Source: Nostoc sp. ATCC 53789
Lineage (GTDB): Bacteria; Cyanobacteriota; Cyanobacteriia; Cyanobacteriales; Nostocaceae
Assembly (NCBI RefSeq): GCF_009873495.1
Contig: NZ_CP046703.1
Coordinates: forward strand, 5,980,501-6,044,500
DNA length: 64,000 bases
Direction: 5' to 3'
Positions 25,601-33,279 of this stretch are shown here, one piece after another (within the stretch, counting starts at the first letter, position 1; each line of letters opens with the position of its first letter). The translations under genes and the position numbers were made by a program. The notes beneath the pieces were generated by a model. It was not told where the DNA came from, made no database searches, and worked only from the letters and a program-made list of their open reading frames with translations.

Positions 25601-26000
25601 GTATTTACAAACAGCAGGCTTCAAAGCGGCGATGAGTCCTTGTTGGGCAGAAGTATTACAACAAATTCGCCACCAAAGCGTTGATTTACTACTAATTTGT
25701 TTAGGAGAATCCGCTATCCACAAAGATGTGCTAAAAGCCCTGAAAACATTGGGAGATTCACCAGATAAATTACCACCAATTTTGGTACTAAATCAGCGAT
25801 TAAATCGCCCAGACACCAGTTCTTCGGTTGGGGTAGCTTATAAGGAAATTGACAAGCAGAAGAAGAATAGCTTGGAATCGATAGAGACTGTGGTTGGTGC
25901 GATCGCTACCCAAATATTACCGCGATCAATATCAATGGAAGACCTATTAGACCAGATCAATCAAGCCTTAGCTGTCAATGGTTACAATGGCAAATGTTAA
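22650..26000 (+). CDS. Sensor histidine kinase with CBS pair and degenerate receiver domains
   Basis: About 1116 aa from ATG 22650 (a GTG at 22587 would add 21). Order: two CBS repeats (about residues 25-165), a PAS-like segment (WPLMLQTSTGEVLARNPAWW), HisKA with phospho-His396 (ISHELKTPL), HATPase (LLSNAFKF, DTGIGIP, GTGLGL), then three receiver-like domains. The first has VVEA where the acidic pair should be and Asn in place of the phospho-Asp (FLNPLLP); the second keeps an Asp (VILLDVE) but lacks much else; the third has VVDL and no clear phospho-Asp. It is divergent from kaiA. A clock input or output role like CikA, which also has a pseudoreceiver, is inference. Confidence 0.88.
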   Translation: MSLLRGYGFRRKDHQQLADGDAGGSHRKNDPQSPMLMLDYPLSDFQATVASCLQTSSLAVVLEIFEQEQCDRLVVVNQQQCPVGLLYSARLIQKLLAHSDNKNLNLHQPLSTWGQGLIEPIQTISASERVEQLTLHLGYPQAEKHQNLDWALIDSDGRYLGLLDSSRLLRSLAKERMVGLQSSGIQRSRHEHDADVQPPNKAKSLGHQPLILLLERLPWPLMLQTSTGEVLARNPAWWQQLGALKDPEGVRRQVEAILVPKPSEKSEYVTQRAIKVHPNGRENEYGGEEELTQQEASPDAVYSRCYLDSQVGTCTCVVEVQNGQERIWQFAKIPLDSPEFKVMSAESEVLLSNDLWLVLATDVTEQQQLCKELAAKNADLIQLNRLKDEFLACISHELKTPLTAVLGLSRLLVDQQLGELNERQARYAGLIHQSGRHLMSVVNDILDLTRMETGQMDLTLTPVKISAVCDRALSEAKAIHTQTTKTTSQPQENARSSAPQFCLSIELGLDEMVADELRLRQMLVHLLSNAFKFTEISGEIGLRVSRWEGWIAFTIWDTGIGIPEHQQHLIFQKFQQLENPLTRQFEGTGLGLVLTRALARLHGGDVSFLSREGKGSQFTLLLPPSPPKTGFSEPDMVIRADEKTRHQQTRENTAATRQQIVTPTQHHPASSQRLVLVVEAVARYIEDLTEKLKSLGYRVVIARSGTEAVEKARRLQPIAIFLNPLLPLLSGWDVLTLLKSDTATRHISVIVTATGAEKDKAFANRADGFLSLPVEHQVLAPVLEKLCAAQVAPQVGLENSAIIPPKTPLRILRLVNPQLESVNPHPSLREHRVIEVDDLDQAELLARVWQFDVILLDVESTTAQIYLQQLIQHPRLAALPLVTCDVATTLVASKVPGLSVYPYLTPFSKDNGSRIEKTDALLSVLQIASGICCPPNILVVDLTMLRDFPQVRRKPAKGYRTAKNCSISSETAERGSEWFQALIQYLQTAGFKAAMSPCWAEVLQQIRHQSVDLLLICLGESAIHKDVLKALKTLGDSPDKLPPILVLNQRLNRPDTSSSVGVAYKEIDKQKKNSLESIETVVGAIATQILPRSISMEDLLDQINQALAVNGYNGKC

Positions 26001-26003
26001 TTG

Positions 26004-26076
26004 GGTCATTGGTCATTAGTCATTAGTCATTAGTCATTGGTTATTCGCAAAGGACAAAGGACAAATGACTAATGAC
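26004..26076. repeat. STRR heptamer array (GTCATTA/GTCATTG)
   Basis: GTCATTGGTCATTAGTCATT-type heptamers run rightward and then invert to GACAAATGACTAATGAC, giving potential hairpin pairing between the arms. This is the short tandemly repeated repetitive (STRR) class described from Calothrix and Anabaena. It fills the space between two convergent stop codons. Confidence 0.9.
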
Positions 26077-26079
26077 AAT

Positions 26080-28032
26080 TTAAGATATGTTTATTTTTTC
26101 ATTTTTCTTTTTCTTAAAAGGAACCCGAACTAGGTTATAAGCACCTTTGGTAGATAAACTTTTGTAATCATCTGGCTGTAATTCCATTTGTAAAAACTTT
26201 TTCTGTTCAGCCAACAGCAACAGTGAAGGAGGTTGTAATCCCTTAGCAGCCTGGTTTTTAATATGCTCTATAGCCTCTTGAGGAAGTCCTAAATAATTTA
26301 CATGAATGTGGCTGTAAAATACCACACTGGGCTTTTTGAAGCCAAGCATGATCAATTCTTCATTTGGTTGTTTTGCTTCTAGAATGACCGCAGATAATTC
26401 CCTTAAGGGTAATTGACGTTCTCGATCAATAAAAAACGAAGCAGGCGTTAAGACAAAAATTATAAACGCCACCAGCCCTAGTAAATTAATTCCAATAATG
26501 TAGTTCCATCGGCGGCTCAGTAAGAAACCAGCAACTAAAATTGCACAAATCAACCACATTACGCCAGCTATTACTGGTAAACCAGATTTTTGAATTAGTT
26601 CGTGAAAGTTACTGATAGCTGGGTCAGTACCTAATATATGGGTTATGTTAAACAGTGCTGTTGCTAGAACTGATAAAAACATTACATTCAACCAACCACT
26701 CACTCGGAGAAAAGTAGGGGAAAGGGGAGGAGTGGGGGAGGAAGAAACACGAGATGTTTGTCTGTCTTCTGTATCCTGGAAAAAGTCGCTCCATAAAAGC
26801 GTCACTAGGATCCCTGCTGCTGGCATTAAAGGCAAGACATAACTAGGCAGTTTGGTGACAGCAATGCAGAAAAAGCCAAAGATGCTAGCAAACCAAATCC
26901 AGGCGAATAAACCAAACTGCTGAAAACGTTCAAGGGATCGCCAGTGCGATCGCTGCCAAAACTTTAGTCTGATTATAGAAACTGGTAAATACACGGAGTA
27001 TGGCGCAAAACCCAGCAACACTACTATAAAGTAAAAATACCAAGGTGCTGAGTGACCATTAACTACTTCTGTAAAGCGTTCCAGGTTGTGATAACCAAAA
27101 AAGGCATTAATATAATTCCAGCCATTGCGCCAAATTACTAAAGCATACCAGGGCACTGACAAACCTAGAATTATCAGTATACCCACGAAGAGGCGCATTT
27201 CCCGCAATACCTCTCTAAACCTTCCTACGTAAAGCAAAAATGCACCAACAATTAGCCCTGGTAAAACAATTCCCACTGGCCCTTTAGTCAAAATTGCGCC
27301 AGCAATTAGCACATAACAAGCCAAGTACCACTTATTAGGGAATAGGGCATGGGGCATTGGGGATTGTGCATTGGTTATTAATTCTGCTCCCCCTGCTTCC
27401 CCTGCTCCCCTGCTCCCCTGCTCCCTGCTCCCTGCTCCCTGCTCCCTACTCCCTCCCTTCGTTGCGTAACCTAGAAAGAAACATAACAAAGCTGATGCTA
27501 TACATCCGGTGAGCAACATATCTGAGACACCCGTTCTTGCCCAAATAATAGTTTCGGGATTGAGTGCCATGAGCGCTGCTGCGATAAAAGATGTTAAGTA
27601 GCGGCGAGTAGGACGTGAAACTTGCTCTAATTCGTCTTGTTTAGCGAAATACCACTGTACGGTGTAAAAAGCTAAACAAATTAAGCCAAATGCTGCGATC
27701 GCAGAAGGAAGACGTACTGCCCACTCATTTACCCCAAGAATGTAATATGCGATCGCCTGACACCAGTAAATTAAAGCAGGTTTATCGAAACGAGTTTCAC
27801 CATTGAAAAATGGGGTTATCCAATCACCTGTGACAAACATCTGGCGGGAAGCTTCGGCAAATAGTGGCTCTGTCTCATCAATCAAGCCAATATTGCCCAA
27901 ATTCCACCCAAAAGCTATCCAGCCAACCACCATTAACCACAAAACCGACACCGTGGCACTAAGGGCTGGATTCTTTGCTATTTTGTTGAACCACTGATCA
28001 ACAGTGTGCTTAACACTCAATTTCATGCTCAT
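26080..28032 (-). CDS. GT39-family membrane glycosyltransferase (ArnT/PMT-like)
   Basis: A 650-aa polytopic membrane protein of the dolichyl/undecaprenyl-phosphate-sugar transferase superfamily (GT39, ArnT-like). The first periplasmic loop carries the catalytic acidic motif LIDETEPLFAEASRQM (residues 50-65), followed by FDKPALIYW and WAVRLPSAI. About twelve transmembrane segments follow, with a soluble C-terminal domain. Residues about 193-234 are an unusual hydrophilic insertion (SREQGAGSREQG) encoded by a low-complexity repeat. The acceptor is unknown; the family glycosylates lipid A or cell-surface glycans. Confidence 0.9.
   Translation of the reverse strand: MSMKLSVKHTVDQWFNKIAKNPALSATVSVLWLMVVGWIAFGWNLGNIGLIDETEPLFAEASRQMFVTGDWITPFFNGETRFDKPALIYWCQAIAYYILGVNEWAVRLPSAIAAFGLICLAFYTVQWYFAKQDELEQVSRPTRRYLTSFIAAALMALNPETIIWARTGVSDMLLTGCIASALLCFFLGYATKGGSREQGAGSREQGSRGAGEAGGAELITNAQSPMPHALFPNKWYLACYVLIAGAILTKGPVGIVLPGLIVGAFLLYVGRFREVLREMRLFVGILIILGLSVPWYALVIWRNGWNYINAFFGYHNLERFTEVVNGHSAPWYFYFIVVLLGFAPYSVYLPVSIIRLKFWQRSHWRSLERFQQFGLFAWIWFASIFGFFCIAVTKLPSYVLPLMPAAGILVTLLWSDFFQDTEDRQTSRVSSSPTPPLSPTFLRVSGWLNVMFLSVLATALFNITHILGTDPAISNFHELIQKSGLPVIAGVMWLICAILVAGFLLSRRWNYIIGINLLGLVAFIIFVLTPASFFIDRERQLPLRELSAVILEAKQPNEELIMLGFKKPSVVFYSHIHVNYLGLPQEAIEHIKNQAAKGLQPPSLLLLAEQKKFLQMELQPDDYKSLSTKGAYNLVRVPFKKKKNEKINIS
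27331..27456. repeat. Low-complexity GGGAGCAG-type repeat inside the GT39 gene
   Basis: Plus strand reads CTCCCTGCTCCCTGCTCCC and CCCCTGCTCCCCTGCTCCC units followed by a GCCCCATGCCC-type stretch. Its length keeps the frame open and encodes about 42 hydrophilic residues between two membrane helices (GYATKGG before, WYLACYVLI after). The same word class occurs as non-coding repeat at 45105-45170. Confidence 0.85.
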
Positions 28033-28301
28033 TAGTCAATAGTCAACAATCACTACTCAATAGTCGTTGATTATCTATCTTTTGTTCTTCCAAGGCTCAA
28101 ATTCAAATTTTTTTTATTTAACGCTTAACACTTAACACTCTACACTTCTTCGGCTTGGAACAATACCAGTTGCTCGAAGCTGCTAGAAAAACCTAAGAGG
28201 TTAACAAATTATCACCGTGGAGCTTGCTCCTAAGTCCTATTTCAGAATTTTTTAATTGACAAATTACACAATAAATGCACTACTGAAAGCAGGATAAAAA
28301 T

Positions 28302-28328
28302 AAGCGTAGCCCAGGTTGAGCTACGCTT
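28302..28328 (-). terminator. Hairpin, probable minus-strand terminator
   Basis: Perfect 9-bp stem AAGCGTAGC (28302-28310) and GCTACGCTT (28320-28328) with a 9-nt loop. On the minus strand it is followed by UUAUUUUU. It is the second of two terminators behind the small minus-strand gene at 28524-28760. Confidence 0.6.
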
Positions 28329-28393
28329 ACTTTAGTCGGCAGTGACTTGAAAGACGGATAATTTACGTCATTAGGATTACGCATCAAGTACAA

Positions 28394-28418
28394 AACCCCG
28401 CTCTCAAGAGCAGGGGTT
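28394..28418 (-). terminator. Intrinsic terminator behind the small antitoxin-like gene
   Basis: AACCCC-GCTCT paired with AGAGC-A-GGGGTT (one bulge), followed on the minus strand by UUUU G. Located about 105 bp downstream of the stop codon of the 78-aa protein gene. Confidence 0.6.
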
Positions 28419-28523
28419 ATCTTAACTAGTAACTTCTCAAACATCCTCTAAGCGATCGCTCACCTATAACTTGTATATTTGACTTTTTAAATCTGGCAAA
28501 CTCATAATTTTTACTTTTATATA

Positions 28524-28760
28524 TCAGAGGATTTCAGAAATTGCAAATTCATCATTGATTGCAGCAATTTCTGTTGAAATCTTTGGCTCATCAACCATTA
28601 ATTCCTGTTTTTCTTCCTGATTTGTGACATCAGCAAATTTATCTTTTGTATATTCACTTTCTCTGATTTGTCTAGCAATGCTTTCTAGTAGCCAAAGTTG
28701 TTCTTCTACAGACAAGGCACGGATTGAGCGCTCTATTTCTAGTAAATTCAGTGAGATCAT
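28524..28760 (-). CDS. Small antitoxin-like protein, no partner seen
   Basis: A 78-aa acidic protein. The N-terminus SLNLLEIERSIRALSVEEQLWLLESIARQIRES is a helical block typical of small cyanobacterial proteins annotated as type II antitoxins or addiction-module components (DUF2281-like and AddB-like groups). The C-terminal part is acidic and probably unstructured. No toxin gene lies within 200 bp on either side, so it is an orphan here. It has its own terminators downstream. Function is inferred only from the helical pattern. Confidence 0.65.
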   Translation of the reverse strand: MISLNLLEIERSIRALSVEEQLWLLESIARQIRESEYTKDKFADVTNQEEKQELMVDEPKISTEIAAINDEFAISEIL

Positions 28761-28973
28761 TTTGCTTCTGATTCCAAGCGGGGCGTATTTTTCAAAGATA
28801 TTCTTATATGTCAGTCTATCTGGTTAACCTATAGCATCGCAAATTCTCCATCATTTTTCCCAAGCTTATCTTTTCATAAATCAAATGAGATTGCTATAAA
28901 TAACTAGAAGCCAATTTTATGACTTTTTAATTAGGTATTACTGCTGAAGCAAAATGTACGCTAAACTTACTAC

Positions 28974-29342
28974 ATGAATTACGAAACAGCTCGGAAACTC
29001 CTCATAGATCAGACAATCACAACCGAGGAAAACCCAGATGCGCTGTTAATGCGTATGAAACAGGGGAAACCGCCGGTACCCGGTCAGATCACTTCAATTT
29101 TGTTGGCATTGAAAGTGGTGTTTGAAGCCCTTAAAGATGCAAAGACCCTAGACCGAGAACTGGCTTTAGCCCTTTATCAGTTAAGCATTAAGGCACAACA
29201 GCTATTTGCCGCAGGGCGTAAAGCTGGTATAGATTGGCCACCACTACTAAAGGAAGATTTACTACGAATTTCCTTAGCATCTGAAAGTATCTTTTCAGGT
29301 ATATGGCAAACCCTAGCTCCCATCAGCCTAGGGAAACTATAG
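28974..29342 (+). CDS. Conserved cyanobacterial hypothetical protein
   Basis: A 122-aa helical protein starting MNYETARKLLIDQTITTEENPDALL. The central part GKPPVPGQITSILLALKVVFEALKDAKTLDRELALALYQLSIKAQQ would form an amphipathic helical bundle, and a buried-looking WPPLLKEDLLRIS segment follows. No cysteine or known catalytic motif is visible. The even codon usage and non-repetitive sequence support a real gene. Function unknown. It is convergent with the exported protein gene across a low-complexity repeat. Confidence 0.75.
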   Translation: MNYETARKLLIDQTITTEENPDALLMRMKQGKPPVPGQITSILLALKVVFEALKDAKTLDRELALALYQLSIKAQQLFAAGRKAGIDWPPLLKEDLLRISLASESIFSGIWQTLAPISLGKL

Positions 29343-29369
29343 AACACCATTTCAGTAACTTGTATGTGG

Positions 29370-29442
29370 AAAATCAGGGGCAGAGGAAGATGAGGGAGTG
29401 AGGAAGAATAATTAATGCCCCATACCCAATGCCCAATGCCCA
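29370..29442. repeat. Low-complexity repeat between convergent genes
   Basis: Left half is purine-rich (GGGGCAGAGGAAGATGAGGG), right half is a CCCAATGCCCAATGCCCAT tandem. The CCCAATGC word recurs near 38975. Confidence 0.7.
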
Positions 29443-30075
29443 TTACCGAATTTGCAGTTCACCTTCTAACTTGTCTAAGTCAGTTTTGAGCAAAACCGTC
29501 ATTTGCCCGGTAAAAGCTTTGCCACTCTTGGGTTGAGCAATTTCCACCCAATATACATAGCGATCGCCTACTCGTAATTCTCCTTTTAAAGCTTCCCGAA
29601 TGGGAGTTTTAGCCAGACGCGCCGAGTTAACTACCTTCTGGTTGGGATACTGGTAAACTACCTGGGCGCGATCATAGTCTTGATAAATCTCCAAGCCATA
29701 AATCACCCGCAAGGATTCCTGGAGACGCGCAAATGTCATGCCGTTAATGGCATCATACATGGAAATGCGCTCACTACGGATTGTGCCACGGTCTTTAGAA
29801 AATTGCACCCTACCAGGGGGCAATACAGACGCTTGAAAAGTGAATCGTTGAGCAGCAGTATCAGTCTTTTGCACAAACAATAACTCCCCACTCCTGGGGC
29901 GGAGTGTAGGATGTGCTTTAATCCAAGTGCCTACTTCCTCTGTACTTTGCCCTGGTAAAGCATTGACTTGGGAATCAAAAAGCGTTCCCACGCACAGCCA
30001 AGGTACTAGAGAAAAAGGCAAAATCAAACATTTAAGCAGGGATTTTTTGAGCATTTTTCTATTCACGACTTTCAT
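29443..30075 (-). CDS. Exported conserved hypothetical protein
   Basis: A 210-aa protein with a basic N-terminus and hydrophobic stretch (LLKCLILPFSLVPWLCVGTLF) consistent with a signal peptide, cleaved perhaps after VNA (residue 39). The mature part is beta-rich: GELLFVQKTDTAAQRFTFQASVLPPG, DAINGMTFARLQESLRVIYG and DRYVYWVEIAQPKSGKAFTGQM. It resembles hypothetical exported proteins of filamentous cyanobacteria, but I cannot name a family. It is divergent from the membrane protein at 30456. Confidence 0.7.
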   Translation of the reverse strand: MKVVNRKMLKKSLLKCLILPFSLVPWLCVGTLFDSQVNALPGQSTEEVGTWIKAHPTLRPRSGELLFVQKTDTAAQRFTFQASVLPPGRVQFSKDRGTIRSERISMYDAINGMTFARLQESLRVIYGLEIYQDYDRAQVVYQYPNQKVVNSARLAKTPIREALKGELRVGDRYVYWVEIAQPKSGKAFTGQMTVLLKTDLDKLEGELQIR

Positions 30076-30455
30076 GGAAATTTCTCTATTAGGGAGTAAC
30101 CATAGTCTTCCCGTTTTTCAGCAAGATTATTTCAATGGGTCGCAGCGATCGCCCAGCAAAGCCGAATCTTCTCCCTTGGCGTTAGCAAGTCATAGAGCAT
30201 CATGAGCATTGAGCGTCGGAATCACTATCATCATCGTGTTATGAAGGTGGTGTGAGGAACACCGCTTACTAAAGAAAGTGTTCTATCCACAAAAAAGATA
30301 AAACCTCGAAGGATATGTAGAAAATTTTGCATTTTAATGTTTGATGTATTGATCTTTTGGGAACCATATATAAAGCAATTTAGGATGTTGGTGATAGTAA
30401 ATTTATCGGATTATCTACCAGCAAGCGGCATTTAAATACCCAAATATATCCAGAC
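30076..30455. other. Divergent intergenic region
   Basis: About 380 bp between divergent genes. A frame at 29927-30205 crosses the start of the exported-protein gene and has no support. The right part is AT-rich and presumably carries the promoter of the 266-aa membrane protein. No repeat or RNA structure was recognised. Confidence 0.4.
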
Positions 30456-31256
30456 ATGAAAACAAAAATAATTACATATATCTATGCTTTTAGCTTCTTG
30501 TTTATTTGGAATGCTTTTGCCGCTAAGATAATACTCCATTTCTTGCTGAGTATAAAATTTATTCCGGCAGACATCTCTTATATGTTTATTAACACAATTC
30601 CCTTTATTATCTTATTTGAGGTGGTTGCTAAAATAGCATTTCTTTCAACTATTACTAGTAAATTAAACTTTGCAAACACACAGTTAGAAGCTCTATCTCA
30701 AATAGATACTAAGACTTTCAACTACTACACAAATGCTTTAGAGTCCCTCGGTTTTACTAGAATTAGCGATTTAGAACTCTCAGAATCTACCCTTACTGTC
30801 GCTAGAGTTTTTTGCCATCCAAAACATCTTTGTTTTGCAGAAGTTGTGCAAACACCTGGGCGTTCATCAGTATTTTGTGATATTAGCAGTGGTTTAGAGC
30901 AAGAATGGTCAGTTAGTTTTAGGGATAATTGTCCTAATCTAGCTATTGTCTATGCCTTTTTACGCAACCAAAAGGGGATAATTGTTGTTCAACCAGGAGT
31001 AACCCTTGAAGAACTATTGCGATCGCATCTAAAATTCCGGCAGAAAATGATTAGTGACTTGAATTTACAGTTATTGTCGGATATTTCTATAGAAGCTTAT
31101 TTTAATCAAGCGCAAAGATCGAGGACACGTGTTAGAAAATCACTATCGCGCAAAAGTGTCATCATTGGAATGGTAGAAATGGGGCTTTTTAGCTTAAAAT
31201 CTGAGGCTCAAAAGTCTCAATGGCTGGGGAATTATGCCCGTTTAGCAGCTAGGTAG
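30456..31256 (+). CDS. Membrane-anchored hypothetical protein
   Basis: A 266-aa protein with two or three N-terminal hydrophobic segments (IYAFSFLFIWNAFAAKIILHFLL and FINTIPFIILFEVVAKIAFL) and a soluble C-terminal domain. That domain contains FNYYTNALESLGFTRISDLEL, HPKHLCFAEVVQTPG and EQEWSVSFRDNCPNLAIVYAFLR, a pattern of strands reminiscent of bacterial proteins that read surface-exposed strands, then GVTLEELLRSHLKFRQKM. No catalytic motif is evident and I do not recognise the family. It stands alone on the plus strand. Confidence 0.7.
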   Translation: MKTKIITYIYAFSFLFIWNAFAAKIILHFLLSIKFIPADISYMFINTIPFIILFEVVAKIAFLSTITSKLNFANTQLEALSQIDTKTFNYYTNALESLGFTRISDLELSESTLTVARVFCHPKHLCFAEVVQTPGRSSVFCDISSGLEQEWSVSFRDNCPNLAIVYAFLRNQKGIIVVQPGVTLEELLRSHLKFRQKMISDLNLQLLSDISIEAYFNQAQRSRTRVRKSLSRKSVIIGMVEMGLFSLKSEAQKSQWLGNYARLAAR

Positions 31257-31378
31257 AACCCTAAAGTAGTACAATTAAACTATAAGAAGGAGTGAAATTA
31301 TTCATAGCTCTTGCTGTGATAACTCTGTAAACTGATGTATGAAAGCGAACAAAGGCTAGCTAATTATCTAGCAGATTG

Positions 31379-31385
31379 AAGGGGG
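31379..31385 (+). promoter_or_regulatory. Ribosome binding site deciding the Panacea gene start
   Basis: AAGGGGG, 8 nt before GTG 31394. The same bases lie inside the coding frame if the upstream TTG 31376 were used, so this site favours the shorter protein. Confidence 0.55.
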
Positions 31386-31393
31386 TGGTTGTA

Positions 31394-31846
31394 GTGTTGT
31401 CATGTTTTAACGTAGCAGATTACTTTATCTGGTTGGCAAATGAAACAGGCTCTTTTATCAGTAATTTAAAACTGCAAAAGCTTGTGTACTATGCTCAGGC
31501 TTGGCATCTTGCACTCAATGACACTCCTCTTTTCCCAGAGGATTTTCAAGCCTGGATACATGGGCCTGTAATACCTGTGTTGTACCAGAAGTATAAGCTT
31601 TTTGGATGGCAACCAATTTTAGAGGATGCTAACCCGGAATTACCCCAAGAAATTCAAGAGTTTCTAGATGAGGTTGCACAAGAGTACTTTGCCTGCGATG
31701 CTTATGAACTAGAGCAGATGACTCATGCCGAGACACCCTGGAATTTGGCTAGAGTAAATTTACCACCTGACGAACCTTCCAACGAAGTTATTCAGAAACA
31801 GTGGATGAAGGAGTATTACGGATCTCGTGCCGAAGAAAAGGATTAA
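31394..31846 (+). CDS. Panacea-domain (SocA/DUF4065) protein, putative antitoxin
   Basis: About 150 aa, Panacea (DUF4065) domain. NVADYFIWLANETGSFISNLKLQKLVYYAQAWHLAL followed by FPEDFQAWIHGPVIPVLYQKYK is the family core, and residues AETPWNLAR complete it. Panacea proteins are antitoxins or chaperone-like neutralisers in many toxin-antitoxin pairs (for example SocA). I choose the GTG at 31394 because AAGGGGG at 31379-31385 lies at a proper distance; a TTG at 31376 is also in frame. The stop overlaps the next gene by 20 bp, which points to translational coupling. Confidence 0.85.
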   Translation: MLSCFNVADYFIWLANETGSFISNLKLQKLVYYAQAWHLALNDTPLFPEDFQAWIHGPVIPVLYQKYKLFGWQPILEDANPELPQEIQEFLDEVAQEYFACDAYELEQMTHAETPWNLARVNLPPDEPSNEVIQKQWMKEYYGSRAEEKD

Positions 31847-32264
31847 GAAGACTGAGGTTGCCAAAGACGGCACATCAGGTATTAAACTAACAAAGCTGAA
31901 GCCACCTCAAGGCATCAGCTTTTCGTTTAAATATTATCAGGACAGTAACAGCAAGTTTTCTTGTAGCGAAAAAGAAGTAATTTACTGGCTGACATTGCTT
32001 GATCGATTAAAAGCTCTATCTAGCCTAACGGCTCAAGAGTTATTAGTGAATCGTAGCAGTACACTCAGATGTCATCCCATCAAATGGGAAGATACCAGCG
32101 AGAAAGCATTTGGTTTGCCAAATGAAGAACAATTAGTTGACATACCCTATCAGTTTTCCATCACCTCAAATGAACATGGTAGGGTTCATGGATTTTTTAT
32201 TGACGAGATTTTCTACATTGTTTGGTTAGATCCAGATCATCTGCTGTACCTCGCAAAAAATTAA
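31827..32264 (+). CDS. Putative toxin partner of the Panacea protein
   Basis: A 145-aa protein whose GTG start lies 20 bp inside the Panacea gene. The N-terminus is strongly basic (PKKRIKKTEVAKDG), followed by FSFKYYQDSNSKFSCSEKEVIYWLTLLDRL and a C-terminal block HGRVHGFFIDEIFYIVWLDPDHLLYLAK. The C-terminal His and Asp/His-containing strand looks like a compact alpha/beta fold, but I cannot name the family. Gene order antitoxin-first with overlap is typical of type II pairs; the toxin role is inference from context only. Confidence 0.65.
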   Translation: MPKKRIKKTEVAKDGTSGIKLTKLKPPQGISFSFKYYQDSNSKFSCSEKEVIYWLTLLDRLKALSSLTAQELLVNRSSTLRCHPIKWEDTSEKAFGLPNEEQLVDIPYQFSITSNEHGRVHGFFIDEIFYIVWLDPDHLLYLAKN

Positions 32265-32317
32265 GGAATCCGATCTCATTGTTTCACCAGGGTGGATCTT
32301 GAAGCGGACATGATGTA

Positions 32318-32353
32318 AAACCGCGTCCTATTTGGGGCAATAAGACACGGTTT
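32318..32353. terminator. Hairpin between convergent genes
   Basis: AAACCG-C-GTC (32318-32327) pairs with GAC-A-CGGTTT (32344-32353) around a 16-nt loop. On the minus strand an A/U-rich stretch follows (UUUACAUCAUG), not a pure U-run; on the plus strand CATAAAAG follows. A weak bidirectional terminator is possible. This is the only convergent spacer in the window without dispersed or tandem repeats. Confidence 0.4.
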
Positions 32354-32421
32354 CATAAAAGTATTTAGTTATAATATTACAAAAATCAAAGTAAGATTTG
32401 ATTTATACCAAAGTAATCCAT

Positions 32422-32808
32422 TTACTGAGATTTATTTCCTGGTTGATTAACTTTCTCTGTTGTAGGAGAGATTTGACGCTCGTAACTTGTCTTTTCTTGA
32501 GTTAGGGCGATCGCACTAAAGAAAATGGCACTTCCTACAGCCAAGGCTACCATCGGACGCTTGAGCAAGACAAAATCTCTGATAATCCTAGCTAAAGGTC
32601 GGCTTTGACGACGTAGCGACGAAGCAATCATCAGTTGTCTCCAAGTAAATGGATCGCGTACATAATGACCGCTTTGGCAAACTACTAGCCTTTCCTGGCA
32701 ATAGGGACAGCAAAACAAGCCCATGCGCGTTTTAACTGGTTTGGGAGTGGCATTTCTTTGGCAAATTGGGCAAGTAACATAATGATTATCAAAGGTGTGT
32801 ATATTCAT
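32422..32808 (-). CDS. Zinc-ribbon membrane protein, hypothetical
   Basis: A 128-aa protein with two CxxC pairs (CPICQRN near residue 14 and CCPYCQERLVVC near 34), a typical zinc ribbon, followed by GHYVRDPFTWRQLMIASSLRRQ and one hydrophobic helix (PMVALAVGSAIFFSAIAL, residues about 85-102), then a polar tail. The ribbon would be cytoplasmic and the tail periplasmic, or the reverse. Function unknown. It is transcribed alone and divergent from the chloride channel. Confidence 0.7.
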   Translation of the reverse strand: MNIHTFDNHYVTCPICQRNATPKPVKTRMGLFCCPYCQERLVVCQSGHYVRDPFTWRQLMIASSLRRQSRPLARIIRDFVLLKRPMVALAVGSAIFFSAIALTQEKTSYERQISPTTEKVNQPGNKSQ

Positions 32809-33279
32809 TTACCTCGTCCGCCTAGTCCATTTACTCGCTCTATAAGAATAGCTATATTGAATCGATCAATACTTAGCAGACTTCCAAGTATGGTCTGACA
32901 ACAGCCATAAATCATACATACATTGTATTACTACCAAGGATGGCTCAATGGTCGCAACACGAGTATAGCTAGATTTAGGCAAGGATGACTCCTAGTTAAT
33001 GTTTGCAGGTGTACCCACCCAGACCACAAAAACTTTGTTGTCTCTAGAAAAAATAGTGTTGGCGCTCACTCGCACCCCACCAGGGATCTTTGCCCCTCAA
33101 ATAATAATTGTCTCCCATTTAACCATTCTCCCCACAAAAATTTTGCACAATGACATTTTTTGCTAAAGCTTTGTAAATTAAGCAAATAAAGTCTACTTGT
33201 CTGGTTGCTAAATAATGGCTCACAATGAGAAGTAACAGATAAAAATTTAAATTTTTTCTTACATTTACCCCGCCTCTCA
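32809..33279. other. Divergent region upstream of the chloride channel
   Basis: About 470 bp without a supported gene. Frames at 33066-33331 on the minus strand overlap the start of the ClC gene and have no family features. The stretch before 33280 ends in an AT-rich run (AAAAATTTAAATTTTTTC), a likely promoter zone. Nothing else was recognised. Confidence 0.4.

Noticed and set aside
29927..30205. 92-codon plus-strand ORF antisense to the exported protein
   Set aside because: It overlaps the start of a supported gene on the other strand and has no recognisable features.
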